A DNA stretch of 64,000 nucleotides from Candidatus Hydrogenedentota bacterium (lineage in GTDB: Bacteria > Hydrogenedentota > Hydrogenedentia > Hydrogenedentales > SLHB01). A model generated the notes under the pieces. It was not told the DNA's origin. It did not search any database and worked only from the letters and a program-made list of their open reading frames with translations. The stretch lies in assembly GCA_020848835.1 (NCBI GenBank), contig JADLHJ010000037.1:29133-93132 (forward strand), written 5' to 3'. The first letter of the stretch is position 1. Every line of letters starts with the position of its first letter. The translations under genes were made by a program, and so were the position numbers. This document shows positions 27,066 through 35,543 of this stretch, in pieces.

Positions 27066-28601
27066 ATGTTGGCGCGGGTGCAATCGTGCGCGGTATTGGG
27101 CGTGGATGCCTATCCGCTTGCCGTCGAAGTGGACATCCGCCCCGGCGAAAACAAGCTGTTCATGGTTGGTCTGCCCGACCTCGCGGTGAAGGAAAGCCGC
27201 GAACGCGTCTATTCCGCCATCGTCAATTCCGGGTTTCGTTATCCACGCGGCGTCGTGGTGGTGAGCCTAGCGCCCGCGGACATTCGCAAAGAAGGCAGCG
27301 CGTTTGACCTACCGATTGCGGCGGGACTGCTGGCCGCGGATCACCAGATGCAAGGCCAGCGCCTGACGCAATATGCGCTTGCAGGGGAACTGGCGCTCGA
27401 CGGCACTTTGCGCCCGATTGAAGGCGCACTGTCGATGACGATGTCTGCGCGCGATCAAAAGCTCGAAGGCATTATTCTGCCGCCGGCCAATGCGGAAGAG
27501 GCGGGTGTGGTGCCGGGGATCGATGTGATACCCGCGAACAATCTCTCTGAGGCGTGCGGATTTATCGCGGGCAAGATCGAGATCATGCCATACCGCACGG
27601 ACATCAATGCGGTGATGGAACAGAGCCGGCGCAACGTACCGGACTTCACCGACGTAAAAGGCCAGGCGCACGTAAAGCGTGCGCTGACGATTGCCGCAGC
27701 GGGCGGACATAACGTGTTGATGATTGGGCCGCCGGGTACGGGTAAGACGATGCTCGCGTCGCGCTTGTCGGGAATTCTGCCGACGATGACTTTTGAGGAA
27801 GCGCTCGAAACGACGCGGATCTACAGCGTGGCGAATGGTGTGAAGGAAAAAGGCAAGCTGATCCTGCAACGGCCCTTTCGTTCGCCTCACCACACCTCGA
27901 CCACGGTTTCGATCAGCGGTGGCGGGGCGGGCGCTGCGCCGGTGCCGGGTGAAGTGAGCCTCGCGCACAACGGTGTGCTTTTTCTCGACGAGTTGCCGGA
28001 GTTCAATCGCAGTGCGCTCGAAGTGTTGCGGCAACCTCTGGAAGAAGGTCTGGTGCATATCCGCCGTGCGCAATATGCTGTTACATTTCCATCGCGCTTT
28101 ATGCTCGTCGTCGCGATGAATCCGTGTCCTTGCGGATGCCGAAGCGATCCGCGAAAGCAGTGTCGCTGTTCACACGGCGAGATCCAGCGATATATGGGGC
28201 GCTTGTCGGGTCCGCTGCTGGATCGCATCGATCTGCATGCGGAGGTGCCCGCGTTGAGCTATGAAGAGTTGAGCGATACGCGTGCGACGGGCCCGACCAG
28301 CGCGGAAGTGCGCGCGACCGTGCAGCAAGCCCGCGACCGTCAGCGTGCGCGCTACGGCAAGGCGTATAGCTGCAACGCGCACCTCGATCCGCGCGCCGTG
28401 CGCGAGCATTGCGTGCCGACGGAGAGCGGCGGCAAATTGCTCGAACAAGCGATCAACCAACTTGGGTTCAGTGCGCGTGCCTACGACAAAGTATTGCGCG
28501 TGGCGCGGACGCTCGCCGATCTCGAAGATAGCGATCAGATCACGGACAATAATATCGGTGAAGCGATCCAGTACCGCACCTTGGATCGGCAGGTATCCTG
28601 A
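27066..28601 (+). CDS. comM: YifB/ComM family Mg-chelatase-like AAA+ helicase
   Basis: A 511-residue protein with the three ComM parts. Residues 1-170 are a ChlI-like domain ('[27 protein letters not shown]', '[19 protein letters not shown]'). The AAA+ module about residues 190-400 has Walker A GPPGTGKT, Walker B '[11 protein letters not shown]', and the '[19 protein letters not shown]' H-motif. A zinc-like '[15 protein letters not shown]' cluster is followed by a C-terminal Mg-chelatase domain ('[23 protein letters not shown]'). ComM homologues are hexameric branch-migration helicases that help integrate incoming DNA in natural transformation. It is divergent from the ComEA-like gene and overlaps or abuts the acetyltransferase gene (one base gap). 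Confidence 0.93.
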   Translation: MLARVQSCAVLGVDAYPLAVEVDIRPGENKLFMVGLPDLAVKESRERVYSAIVNSGFRYPRGVVVVSLAPADIRKEGSAFDLPIAAGLLAADHQMQGQRLTQYALAGELALDGTLRPIEGALSMTMSARDQKLEGIILPPANAEEAGVVPGIDVIPANNLSEACGFIAGKIEIMPYRTDINAVMEQSRRNVPDFTDVKGQAHVKRALTIAAAGGHNVLMIGPPGTGKTMLASRLSGILPTMTFEEALETTRIYSVANGVKEKGKLILQRPFRSPHHTSTTVSISGGGAGAAPVPGEVSLAHNGVLFLDELPEFNRSALEVLRQPLEEGLVHIRRAQYAVTFPSRFMLVVAMNPCPCGCRSDPRKQCRCSHGEIQRYMGRLSGPLLDRIDLHAEVPALSYEELSDTRATGPTSAEVRATVQQARDRQRARYGKAYSCNAHLDPRAVREHCVPTESGGKLLEQAINQLGFSARAYDKVLRVARTLADLEDSDQITDNNIGEAIQYRTLDRQVS

Positions 28602-28602
28602 A

Positions 28603-29088
28603 ATGGGTGATGAACTCGAACCTGGTCAGTCCGCGAGAAGTCCGCAAGGTACCGTCGTGTTTCGCAAGGCTTCGCTTGACGAAATTTTGCCGTTGCGAGA
28701 GGCCGTGATCATTGCGGGTACAAACCGGCCTTCGGAGTATCCCGGCGACCGCGATCAGGCGACGTTTCACATAGGTGGATTTGTTGGCGGCGAGAATGTG
28801 TGCTGCGGCACGTTTTTGTTGACCGACTGGTTTGGCGAAACGGCCTATCAACTGCGCGGGATGGCGACGCGCGAGGACGTACGCGGCGAGGGTATCGGGG
28901 TGGCGTTGCTGGCGGCGACGGAACGGTTCATACTCGCTGACACACCGGTGCGTCAGCTTTGGTGCAGCGCGCGCGTGAGTGCGGTTGGCTTTTATCAGAG
29001 GATCGGGTGGAGTGTTGTGTCCGATGTGTATGATGTGCCAAATGTCGGGCCGCACCGCAAGATGTGTAGGCGGATTGTGGAAACGTGA
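28603..29088 (+). CDS. GNAT family N-acetyltransferase
   Basis: About 161 residues from an ATG at 28603, one base after the comM stop. The track shows the frame only as an extension from 28282. The GNAT core is visible: 'VVFRKASLDEILPLREAVI' as first strand and helix, 'YQLRGMATREDVRGEGIGVALLAATERFI' as motif A with the Q/RxxGxG/A acetyl-CoA loop (RGEGIG), and 'VRQLWCSARVSAVGFYQRIGWSVVS' as motif B. The substrate is unknown. It is probably cotranscribed and translationally coupled with comM. Confidence 0.85.
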   Translation: MGDELEPGQSARSPQGTVVFRKASLDEILPLREAVIIAGTNRPSEYPGDRDQATFHIGGFVGGENVCCGTFLLTDWFGETAYQLRGMATREDVRGEGIGVALLAATERFILADTPVRQLWCSARVSAVGFYQRIGWSVVSDVYDVPNVGPHRKMCRRIVET

Positions 29089-29124
29089 ATACCTATCCTT
29101 CGCGTAATTCCATAAGAGACTTTT

Positions 29125-29226
29125 TTCGTGCTCGTGCTCGTGCGCGTGCTCGTCATTCGTAATCGAGGTTCGTAGATCGAGTAACGATCAATGAGTACGA
29201 TGACGACTAACGAGCACGAGCACGAA
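29125..29226. repeat. Long inverted repeat built from CGTGCT units
   Basis: A 17-base left arm TTCGTGCTCGTGCTCGT (29125-29141) and its exact complement ACGAGCACGAGCACGAA (29210-29226) flank 68 bases. The arms are themselves tandem CTCGTG units. The element fills the gap between the acetyltransferase and isomerase genes, and the right arm ends about 15 bases before the isomerase ribosome site. Confidence 0.85.
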
Positions 29227-29245
29227 CGAGATAATTAAGGGGAGT

Positions 29246-30037
29246 ATGCAGGTAATGCGACTGGGAATGGTGACCTACAACATGGGCAAGGACATGGACC
29301 TACCCACGTTGATCGACTTTTGTCAGAAGACCGGGCTCGAAGGCGTTGAGCTGCGCACGACACACAAGCACGGGGTCGAACTGGAACTCACGCCGCAGCA
29401 GCGCGCGGAGGTGCGCAAGCGATTCGAGGATTCGCCGGTGAAGATCGCTGGTCTTGGTTCGACCTACGAGTTCCACAGCGCGGATTCCGCTGTTGTGAAA
29501 CAAAATATCGATGGCGCGATTCAATATGCGCAACTCGCGGCGGATGTTGGCGCGCCCGGGATCAAGGTGCGTCCAAATGGCGTGCCCGAGGGTGTGTCAC
29601 TGGAGAAAACGCTTGAGCAAATCGGAAAGGCTGCGCGGCAGGTAGCAGTGTTTTCTGAAGGCGTCGGCGTGAAAGTACGCATCGAAGTGCACGGCAAGAT
29701 TACGAGCGAGCCCAAGAACATGCGCACGATCCTCGATCATGCCAACCATCCCTACGTCGTGGCGAATTGGAACTCGAACGGCGCGGACATGGACGAGTCG
29801 AAATCGATCGGAGCCAACTTTGAGTTGCTGAAGAAGGACATCGAGCACGTTCACATCAATGAGATTGGCGTGTACCAATATCCGTGGCAGGACCTTTTTA
29901 ACCGGCTGAAGGCGATGGATTACAAGGGTTGGTGTCTTGCGGAGATCGCGTTTAATCCTGAGCCGGAGCGGTTCATGAAGTTCTACAAGACCCTGTTCGA
30001 CATGTATACCGGAAACTACGCCTACCCGCGTCCGTAA
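29246..30037 (+). CDS. Sugar phosphate isomerase/epimerase (xylose isomerase-like TIM barrel)
   Basis: A 263-residue AP-endonuclease-2-type TIM barrel. The pattern 'RLGMVTYNMGKDMDLPTLIDFCQKTGLEGVELRTTHKHGVEL' is the N-terminal strand and first catalytic-face loop. 'ADVGAPGIKVRPNG', 'VKVRIEVHGKITS', 'YVVANWNSNGADMDE', 'IEHVHINEIG' and 'YKGWCLAEI' place the usual metal-ligand E/D/H/E positions. AAGGGGAG lies eight bases before the ATG; a second in-frame ATG three codons later is possible. It should act on a free or phosphorylated sugar or keto-sugar. It is a single gene between the long inverted repeat and the cytochrome/monooxygenase-like gene. Confidence 0.87.
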   Translation: MQVMRLGMVTYNMGKDMDLPTLIDFCQKTGLEGVELRTTHKHGVELELTPQQRAEVRKRFEDSPVKIAGLGSTYEFHSADSAVVKQNIDGAIQYAQLAADVGAPGIKVRPNGVPEGVSLEKTLEQIGKAARQVAVFSEGVGVKVRIEVHGKITSEPKNMRTILDHANHPYVVANWNSNGADMDESKSIGANFELLKKDIEHVHINEIGVYQYPWQDLFNRLKAMDYKGWCLAEIAFNPEPERFMKFYKTLFDMYTGNYAYPRP

Positions 30038-30105
30038 GCCACTGCGACAGAATTGTTGCCCAGCCTTGCCGATGCTTCATCGACCATCCGGTAGATACAT
30101 TTTCC

Positions 30106-30134
30106 TTGCCTGCAAACGGAAACCGGGGTAGACT
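30106..30134 (+). promoter_or_regulatory. Possible sigma-70 promoter of the cytochrome/monooxygenase-like gene
   Basis: TTGCCT (-35, 4 of 6) and TAGACT (-10, 4 of 6) are separated by 17 bases, about 55 bases upstream of the ATG at 30190. Weak match; proposed mainly because of spacing and position. Confidence 0.35.
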
Positions 30135-30189
30135 GGCGCAATCTAAGGCCGCAATTCCGGTTTACATTCTTCGTGGAGGTCTATTTCCT

Positions 30190-31461
30190 ATGAAAGCGCT
30201 ACGTGTGTCTATTTGCGCGTTGTTGGCGCTGGCCGCGATGACTGTCGCGAGCGCCCAAGACACCCCACCTGCACCCGGCACGCCCACCTACGCCAAGGAT
30301 GTGTCGCGCATCATGCAGGAGAAATGCGCGGACTGCCATCATCCGAACGGAATTGGGCCGTTCTCGCTGCTCACCTACCGCCAAACCAAGGGCTGGGCCG
30401 AGATGATTAAAGAAGTAGTGAGCGATCGGCGCATGCCGCCATGGCACGCGGACCCGGCCGTAGGCAAGTACCGCAACGACCGCCGCCTCACCGATGGAGA
30501 GATTCAGACGATCGTGAAATGGGCGGATGGCGGACGCCCAATGGGCAACGAAGCGGATCTACCTGCGCCAATAAAATATAGCGAAGATTGGCGCATTCCC
30601 GGGCCCGATATGGTCTTCGAGTTACCGCAAGAGCAAAGTATCGAGCCTTCCGGCGTAGTGCCGTACCGCGAAATCGAAATACCGACAAATTTCACTGAAG
30701 ACAAATGGCTCCAGGCGATCGAAGCGCGTGCATCGAACCCAAAGGTTGTACACCATATCATCGTGTTTGTGCGCGCGCCGCAAATGGAATCGGGCGAACG
30801 TCAGGATTTCCAACGCCTCGGCCGCGGTTTCCTCGTCGGCTTTGCGCCGGGCGTGATTCCGACGGTGCTGCCGGAAGGCCACGCGGTGAAAGTGCCGAAG
30901 GGTTCGTCCCTGATCTTCCAGATGCACTACACGCCGACAGGCAAACATGAGGTGGATCGTTCGCAGCTTGGGATTAACTTCGCCAAACAGCCCCCCGCGC
31001 GCGAAGTAATCACGGCGACAACGATTAACGGCGACTTCACGATCCCCGCCGGCGATCCGAACTACAGGGTCGTCGCCGACAACATTCTACCGGACAATGC
31101 GATTCTGTATTCCATGACGCCGCACATGCACTACCGTGGCAAGTCGTACGAGTATATCGCGCATTATCCCGACGGTAAATCGGAGACGCTGCTGCGCGTG
31201 CCGAATTACGACTTCAACTGGCAGACGTCGTACATTCTGGAAACGCCCGCGCGCCTTCCGAAGGGCACGCGCATCGAAACCATCGCGCACTTCGACAATT
31301 CCGCCGCGAACAAGGCCAACCCCGATCCAACCAAGCCCGTGCGCTGGGGCGAACAGACCTGGGAAGAAATGATGATCGGCTGGATGAACATGTCGTGGGA
31401 AACGCCGGGGAATCAGACGGCGTCGGCAGGTGGCGCTACAATTGGCGCAGGCGCGCGATAG
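30190..31461 (+). CDS. Exported cytochrome c fused to a copper type II monooxygenase-like domain
   Basis: About 423 residues from the ATG at 30190 (GGAGG upstream, signal 'MKALRVSICALLALAAMTVASA'); the track start 30106 is too early. Residues ~30-130 form a cytochrome module with CADCHH ('VSRIMQEKCADCHHPNGIGPFSLLTYRQ') and Met-ligand-like 'DRRMPPWHAD'. The rest resembles the two beta-sandwich halves of PHM/DBM-type copper monooxygenases: 'VVHHIIVF' (HH), 'FQMHYTPTG' (H), 'PHMHYRGKSYEY' (HxH) and a Met-rich 'WEEMMIGWMNMSWE' end. These match the CuA (His-His-His) and CuB (His-His-Met) ligand order. A periplasmic redox enzyme is likely; the substrate is unknown. This architecture is frequent in planctomycete and acidobacterial genomes. 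Confidence 0.85.
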   Translation: MKALRVSICALLALAAMTVASAQDTPPAPGTPTYAKDVSRIMQEKCADCHHPNGIGPFSLLTYRQTKGWAEMIKEVVSDRRMPPWHADPAVGKYRNDRRLTDGEIQTIVKWADGGRPMGNEADLPAPIKYSEDWRIPGPDMVFELPQEQSIEPSGVVPYREIEIPTNFTEDKWLQAIEARASNPKVVHHIIVFVRAPQMESGERQDFQRLGRGFLVGFAPGVIPTVLPEGHAVKVPKGSSLIFQMHYTPTGKHEVDRSQLGINFAKQPPAREVITATTINGDFTIPAGDPNYRVVADNILPDNAILYSMTPHMHYRGKSYEYIAHYPDGKSETLLRVPNYDFNWQTSYILETPARLPKGTRIETIAHFDNSAANKANPDPTKPVRWGEQTWEEMMIGWMNMSWETPGNQTASAGGATIGAGAR

Positions 31462-31493
31462 AACAACGCCATAACGTTTTGCGAAATAAATTT

Positions 31494-31519
31494 GGCGCGA
31501 TTCGGATTCGAATCGCGCC
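31494..31519. terminator. Bidirectional terminator-like hairpin
   Basis: GGCGCGATTCG-GATT-CGAATCGCGCC, a perfect 11-bp stem. It lies between convergent genes, 32 bases after the monooxygenase-like stop and 21 bases past the stop of the minus-strand gene. T-rich tails are short on both sides (CTTGTATTT on plus, AAATTTATTT on minus). Confidence 0.7.
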
Positions 31520-31540
31520 CTTGTATTTCCTGCAGTATCG

Positions 31541-32218
31541 TTAAGCGGCGGTTTCTGTCTCGCTTGTTTCACCGCCGAAGTATGTCCGAATTCCCTCCGG
31601 CCCTAGGACCAAATGGAACTGCGATGGCGCGTTCTGTCCCGTTAGCAGCGTACCGAAATCGGTGACGGTCTGCGCGGGGTTGCCAAGGTTACGCAGGCCG
31701 GGCGGGAAGGTATCGAGACTGGTTTCGATCATGCTCGCGTTGGACGCCAGGCGCGCGAAGCCGTAGCGCAGCATCGGGTGCGCGGCAAACAGCGAATCGA
31801 TTTGTTCCTTGTCGGGGTGATCGTTCGCAACCGTCACGTTGCCACTCGCGTCCATGGTCAGATCGAGTTCGTGCGCGGTGTCGATAAGGTTGTTCTCAAA
31901 CGCGCTGCCGATTTGCTCACGCAACTGGGCAAGTTCCGCCTCGTACTGGGAAATTAGCTCCTGGATCCGCGTGCGCACAGGGCCGGTGGTAGCGGTTGTC
32001 GTGGTGCCTGTATCGTCGGCTTTTGCGGCCGCCGCGGCCTTGGCCAACTGTTGCGCCTGGAGCTGCGCGCGCAGCATCTGCGCAAACTGAGACTGCGGTA
32101 TTTGCACGGTTTTTTGCGGGGTTTGTGCGCTGTTGGCACCGCCCTTCCCGCGGATATCTTGAATCAAACCCCGCGCGGCGTTGAAGAGTTGTAACCCTTC
32201 CATGATAGGAATGACCAT
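31541..32218 (-). CDS. Protein of unknown function, Ala/Gln-rich with a helical segment
   Basis: 225 residues from the ATG at 32218, chosen because AGGAGG stands eight bases before it; the track start at 32392 has none. There is no signal peptide. Residues ~30-75 are Gln/Ala-rich ('MLRAQLQAQQLAKAAAAAKADD'), then a short Thr-rich linker, then a helical region 'RIQELISQYEAELAQLREQIGSAF' that looks coiled-coil. The C-terminal half ('DLTMDASGNVTVANDHPDKEQIDSLFAAHPMLRYGFARLA') has a pattern sometimes seen in flagellar- or secretion-associated small proteins with 'predicate' spacing, but I cannot assign a family. It is alone on its strand. Confidence 0.7.
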   Translation of the reverse strand: MVIPIMEGLQLFNAARGLIQDIRGKGGANSAQTPQKTVQIPQSQFAQMLRAQLQAQQLAKAAAAAKADDTGTTTTATTGPVRTRIQELISQYEAELAQLREQIGSAFENNLIDTAHELDLTMDASGNVTVANDHPDKEQIDSLFAAHPMLRYGFARLASNASMIETSLDTFPPGLRNLGNPAQTVTDFGTLLTGQNAPSQFHLVLGPEGIRTYFGGETSETETAA

Positions 32219-32320
32219 GGCACGAACCTCCTGAATTCCAGGGTGAGGAGAGCAAGGCTTGTGCCAGACATTGAATTTCGAGGGGCTCGTGCGTCCTCCC
32301 AGCGCAATTAACTTCAAATC

Positions 32321-32337
32321 ACGGGCTGGACGCCCGT
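32321..32337. repeat. ACGGGC-TGGAC-GCCCGT hairpin
   Basis: A perfect 6-bp stem with loop TGGAC, followed by GTTCC, in the gap between divergent genes. Its form (small stem, then a GTTCC/GGAAC flank) resembles the CCGCG-TAAA-CGCGG elements in reverse orientation. Confidence 0.5.
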
Positions 32338-32447
32338 GTTCCTTTGGGCGGACGCCGAAAAGTCGGAGCTTCTCTGAGTTAGAACGTTCCATTACCTAAA
32401 ACTGCGAGCACTTTGTTAGGCTGACGGTGGGATTGGAGGCAGGCAAG

Positions 32448-34715
32448 GTGCTTCGCTTAGGCACGCTCATCGCGTTTAGTATGGCGGCGTTGGCCGAGAC
32501 GCCGCATTGGGCCTTTGTGGCGCCAGTGCGGGGTGAAGTGCCAAGTACCTCGACACCCGCTTGGGTTCGCAATCCGATTGATACCTACGTGCTCTCGCGA
32601 CTCGACAAGGAAGGCATCGCTCCTTCCGCGGAAGCGCCGCGGGAAACGCTGCTGCGACGGCTTTCACTTGATCTGATTGGTTTGCCGCCAGCGTTGGATG
32701 AGCTCGACGTGTATCTCAGCGATGCGACTCCCGAGGCGTATGAGAAGCAGATCGATCGCTTGCTGGCGAGTCCACACTTCGGCGAGAAGTGGGCGCGGTG
32801 GTGGCTGGATGTTTGCGGCTATGCGGACAGCGACGGCTATCTCTCCGACTTTTTGCGTCCTAATGCGTGGCGTTATCGGCAATGGGTGGTGGATGCGTTT
32901 AATGCGAACATGCCCTTCAGCGAATTCACGATCGAACAACTCGCGGGCGATTTGTTGCCCAACGCGACCGTTGCGCAGCGAATGGGCACGGGCTTCCTGC
33001 GCAACACGCTGAACAACCGCGAAGGCGGCGCGGACCTCGAAGAATTTCGCAACAAACAGATTGTCGCGCGCACGAGCATGGTGGGCACGGCGTGGCTTGG
33101 ATTGACCGTGGGCTGCGCGGAGTGCCACAACCATAAATTTGATCCGGTATCGCAGCAGGAGTTCTACGAACTCTATGCGTTCTTCAATACTTCCGACGAA
33201 GTGAATGTGGATGCGCCCCTCGAAGGCGAAATGGAGAAATACGCGCCCGCCAAGGCCGCTCACGACGCGAAGCGTCGTGAGATTCTAGCGCCGTTACAAA
33301 CGGACATCGATGCGCTGCAAGCCGAGTGGGAGCGCAAGATGCTCGAGGCGGCGGACAACCCTGAGACTGCGAACGCAACGTGGGCACGGCAGTACGAAGT
33401 GTTGGGCCTTGTATGGGGACAGAACTACGGCGAGGGGCAGCACGAAGGCATTCAGATCATTCGCATTTCGGTGAATGAGCGCACGCAGGATCAAAAGGAT
33501 CGCCTGCTCGATTATTTTATGGGCTACGGCTCGATGGTGAACGAAGCGAAGTGGGCCGAACTGAAACTAAACGACGTGCAGAAACAACTCGCGGAATTGG
33601 CGAAGGCATTGCCGCCGTTGTCGCGTGCACCGGCGATGGCAGAATCCTATCAGCGCCGCGCGACGCACATTCACAAACGCGGCGATTTTCGTGCAAAGGG
33701 GGATGAAGTACAACCCAAGACGCCTGCAATCGCGCCGGCATTGAATGTTGATCACGCGGCAACGCGACTCGACCTCGCGCAATGGCTGGTGCGGCGCGAC
33801 AATCCCCTCACCGCGCGCGTGATTGTGAACCGCATCTGGCACGAGCTATTCGGGCGCGGGCTGGTCGTCACAACGGAGGACTTCGGCACGCGTGGTACGC
33901 CACCGTCGCATCCCGAATTGCTGGATTGGCTCGCAATTGAATTCATGGACTCCGGCTGGGACATGAAGCAACTCATGAAGGTGATTATGTTGTCGTCAAC
34001 CTATCGCCAATCTTCCCATCGCCGTCCCGAACTGAACGAACGCGATCCGAACAACGAACTGCTGGCGCGGCAATCACGCAATCGCTTGAGCGCGGAGCTC
34101 GTGCGTGACAATGCGCTCGCCGCGAGCAGATTGCTGAACGCGAAGATCGGCGGACCCAGCGTGCGGCCGCAGCAGCCCGACAGCGTGAGCATGGAAGGGT
34201 TCGATAACAAATGGATTGTGAGTGAAGGCGCAGAAAAGTACCGGCGCGGGTTGTACACGTTCATCCAGCGCACGTCGCCGTTTGGGCAGTCGGTCACATT
34301 CGACCTACCGGATACGGGAAGGCCCTGCACGCGTCGCGAGCGATCAAACACGCCGCTGCAGGCCTTGAATTTGTTGAACGATCCGATGTTTGTGGAATGC
34401 GCGCAGTCGTTGGCGCAGCGGGTGGAATCCAACTCCTTGCGGCGCATGCGAGAGGGTAAAGCGACAAGTGTAAATGAATCGATCGACTTCGTATTTCGCG
34501 TCTGTCTCGCCCGCGCGCCCAAGCAGGAAGAACTCGAACGTCTCGCGCAGTATCTAAATGACCAAGCGTCAATCTATGGAACGGATCCGAATGCGGCCGC
34601 TATTTTGACGAAGTCTGATGGCAAGACTGTGGCGAACGAATCGATCGAGCCTGCGGCGTGGACGGCACTTTGCAGCGTGATTCTTAATCTTGACGAGTTT
34701 ATTACGAGAGAGTAG
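32448..34715 (+). CDS. DUF1549-DUF1553 protein without a cytochrome module
   Basis: About 755 residues from a GTG at 32448 with GGAGG eight bases upstream; the track uses a GTG at 32427. A short signal-like N-terminus 'VLRLGTLIAFSMAALAE' leads directly into DUF1549 (~residues 25-240: 'WVRNPIDTYVLSRLDKEGI', 'HFGEKWARWWLDVCGYADSDGY', 'GCAECHNHKFDPVSQQEFYELYAFFN'). A helical linker follows, then DUF1553 (~430-720: 'LTARVIVNRIWHELFGRGLVVTTEDFGTRG', 'SNTPLQALNLLNDPMFVECA'). Unlike the 12742 protein it has no PSCyt1 domain; only the internal CAECH motif could bind haem. No DUF1501 gene is adjacent. It probably has a periplasmic role like that of the longer paralogue. Confidence 0.88.
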   Translation: MLRLGTLIAFSMAALAETPHWAFVAPVRGEVPSTSTPAWVRNPIDTYVLSRLDKEGIAPSAEAPRETLLRRLSLDLIGLPPALDELDVYLSDATPEAYEKQIDRLLASPHFGEKWARWWLDVCGYADSDGYLSDFLRPNAWRYRQWVVDAFNANMPFSEFTIEQLAGDLLPNATVAQRMGTGFLRNTLNNREGGADLEEFRNKQIVARTSMVGTAWLGLTVGCAECHNHKFDPVSQQEFYELYAFFNTSDEVNVDAPLEGEMEKYAPAKAAHDAKRREILAPLQTDIDALQAEWERKMLEAADNPETANATWARQYEVLGLVWGQNYGEGQHEGIQIIRISVNERTQDQKDRLLDYFMGYGSMVNEAKWAELKLNDVQKQLAELAKALPPLSRAPAMAESYQRRATHIHKRGDFRAKGDEVQPKTPAIAPALNVDHAATRLDLAQWLVRRDNPLTARVIVNRIWHELFGRGLVVTTEDFGTRGTPPSHPELLDWLAIEFMDSGWDMKQLMKVIMLSSTYRQSSHRRPELNERDPNNELLARQSRNRLSAELVRDNALAASRLLNAKIGGPSVRPQQPDSVSMEGFDNKWIVSEGAEKYRRGLYTFIQRTSPFGQSVTFDLPDTGRPCTRRERSNTPLQALNLLNDPMFVECAQSLAQRVESNSLRRMREGKATSVNESIDFVFRVCLARAPKQEELERLAQYLNDQASIYGTDPNAAAILTKSDGKTVANESIEPAAWTALCSVILNLDEFITRE

Positions 34716-34742
34716 CGGCAAAGCCGCAGCGGAAAGGGGTAC

Positions 34743-35177
34743 ATGACGGTTCGTAGAGTGCTTGCAGTGGTTTCTTACATCGTACTCAGCATGGCGATTG
34801 CGTATCCGTGGCACCTCATTTGGTTTCACGATGCCTACCAGGCAATGGGCGCGGTCACGCGCCCGGAACCCAATGTGCCGCTGGGCATGTTGTCCATGTT
34901 GATGCAAGGCTTGGTAATCGCGTATTTGTATCCGTTTTATTACCGCGGCGGCAATCCAATTGTCGAAGGAATCAAGTTCAGCATGATTGTGGGGCTCGTT
35001 GTCTACTCCGTGATGGGACCGGCAACGGCCGCGAAGTTTGACATTAATCCTATCTCGACATTTTTGGCATATCACACGACGTTTCAGGTGCTTCAGTATC
35101 TGATAACAGGTATTGCGCTTGGCGCGATATTTGGAAGGATGCAGTCCCTACCGTCAATGGCGAGGGAGGATACATAG
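34743..35177 (+). CDS. Small four-helix membrane protein of unknown function
   Basis: A 144-residue protein with about four hydrophobic helices (residues 7-25, 48-66, 78-98, 112-132). 'AIAYPWHLIWFHDAY' and 'LVIAYLYPFYYRGG' carry conserved-looking aromatic and His residues. I recall similar small integral membrane proteins annotated DUF1761/DUF2177-like, but the match is from memory and weak. It follows the DUF1549/DUF1553 stop by 27 bases and ends one base before the TfoX-domain gene, so the three may be cotranscribed. Function unknown. Confidence 0.7.
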   Translation: MTVRRVLAVVSYIVLSMAIAYPWHLIWFHDAYQAMGAVTRPEPNVPLGMLSMLMQGLVIAYLYPFYYRGGNPIVEGIKFSMIVGLVVYSVMGPATAAKFDINPISTFLAYHTTFQVLQYLITGIALGAIFGRMQSLPSMAREDT

Positions 35178-35178
35178 A

Positions 35179-35535
35179 ATGCCGTTCGACGCGACGTTGG
35201 CCGACCGCTTAAGCAACGTCATAAGGAAGAAGTTCAAGAGTATCGAAGGATTGAACGAGACGCGTATGTTTGGCGGGTTTGGTTATTTGTTAAATGGCAA
35301 CATGTGCGTGGGGATTCATAAAGACACGCTTATCATTCGCGTTGGCGAAGACATGGCGAAGGAAGTGATCGGGGAAACGCATGTGCGCCCGATGGACTTG
35401 ACAGGACGCGTGATGAAAGGCTGGGCCACTGTGGAGCCGGAAGCGATGGCGGCCGATACCTCGTTGGAGCGTTTTGTTCGGCTTGCAGTCGATTTCGTCT
35501 CGACAATACCGCCGAAAAAATCTGCCACAAAATAG
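35179..35535 (+). CDS. TfoX/Sxy N-terminal domain protein
   Basis: 118 residues from the ATG at 35179 (GAGGGAGG upstream); the track start 35113 lies inside the previous gene. The single domain has the TfoX_N pattern: 'RMFGGFGYLLNGNMCVGIHKDTLIIRVGEDM' and 'RPMDLTGRVMKGWATVEPEAM'. Full-length TfoX/Sxy competence regulators also have a C-terminal helix-hairpin-helix domain, which is missing here, so this is the short stand-alone form whose function is not established. Presence of ComEA-like and ComM genes 8 kb upstream makes a link with DNA uptake possible but unproven. Confidence 0.87.
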   Translation: MPFDATLADRLSNVIRKKFKSIEGLNETRMFGGFGYLLNGNMCVGIHKDTLIIRVGEDMAKEVIGETHVRPMDLTGRVMKGWATVEPEAMAADTSLERFVRLAVDFVSTIPPKKSATK

Positions 35536-35543
35536 TGAACGAT

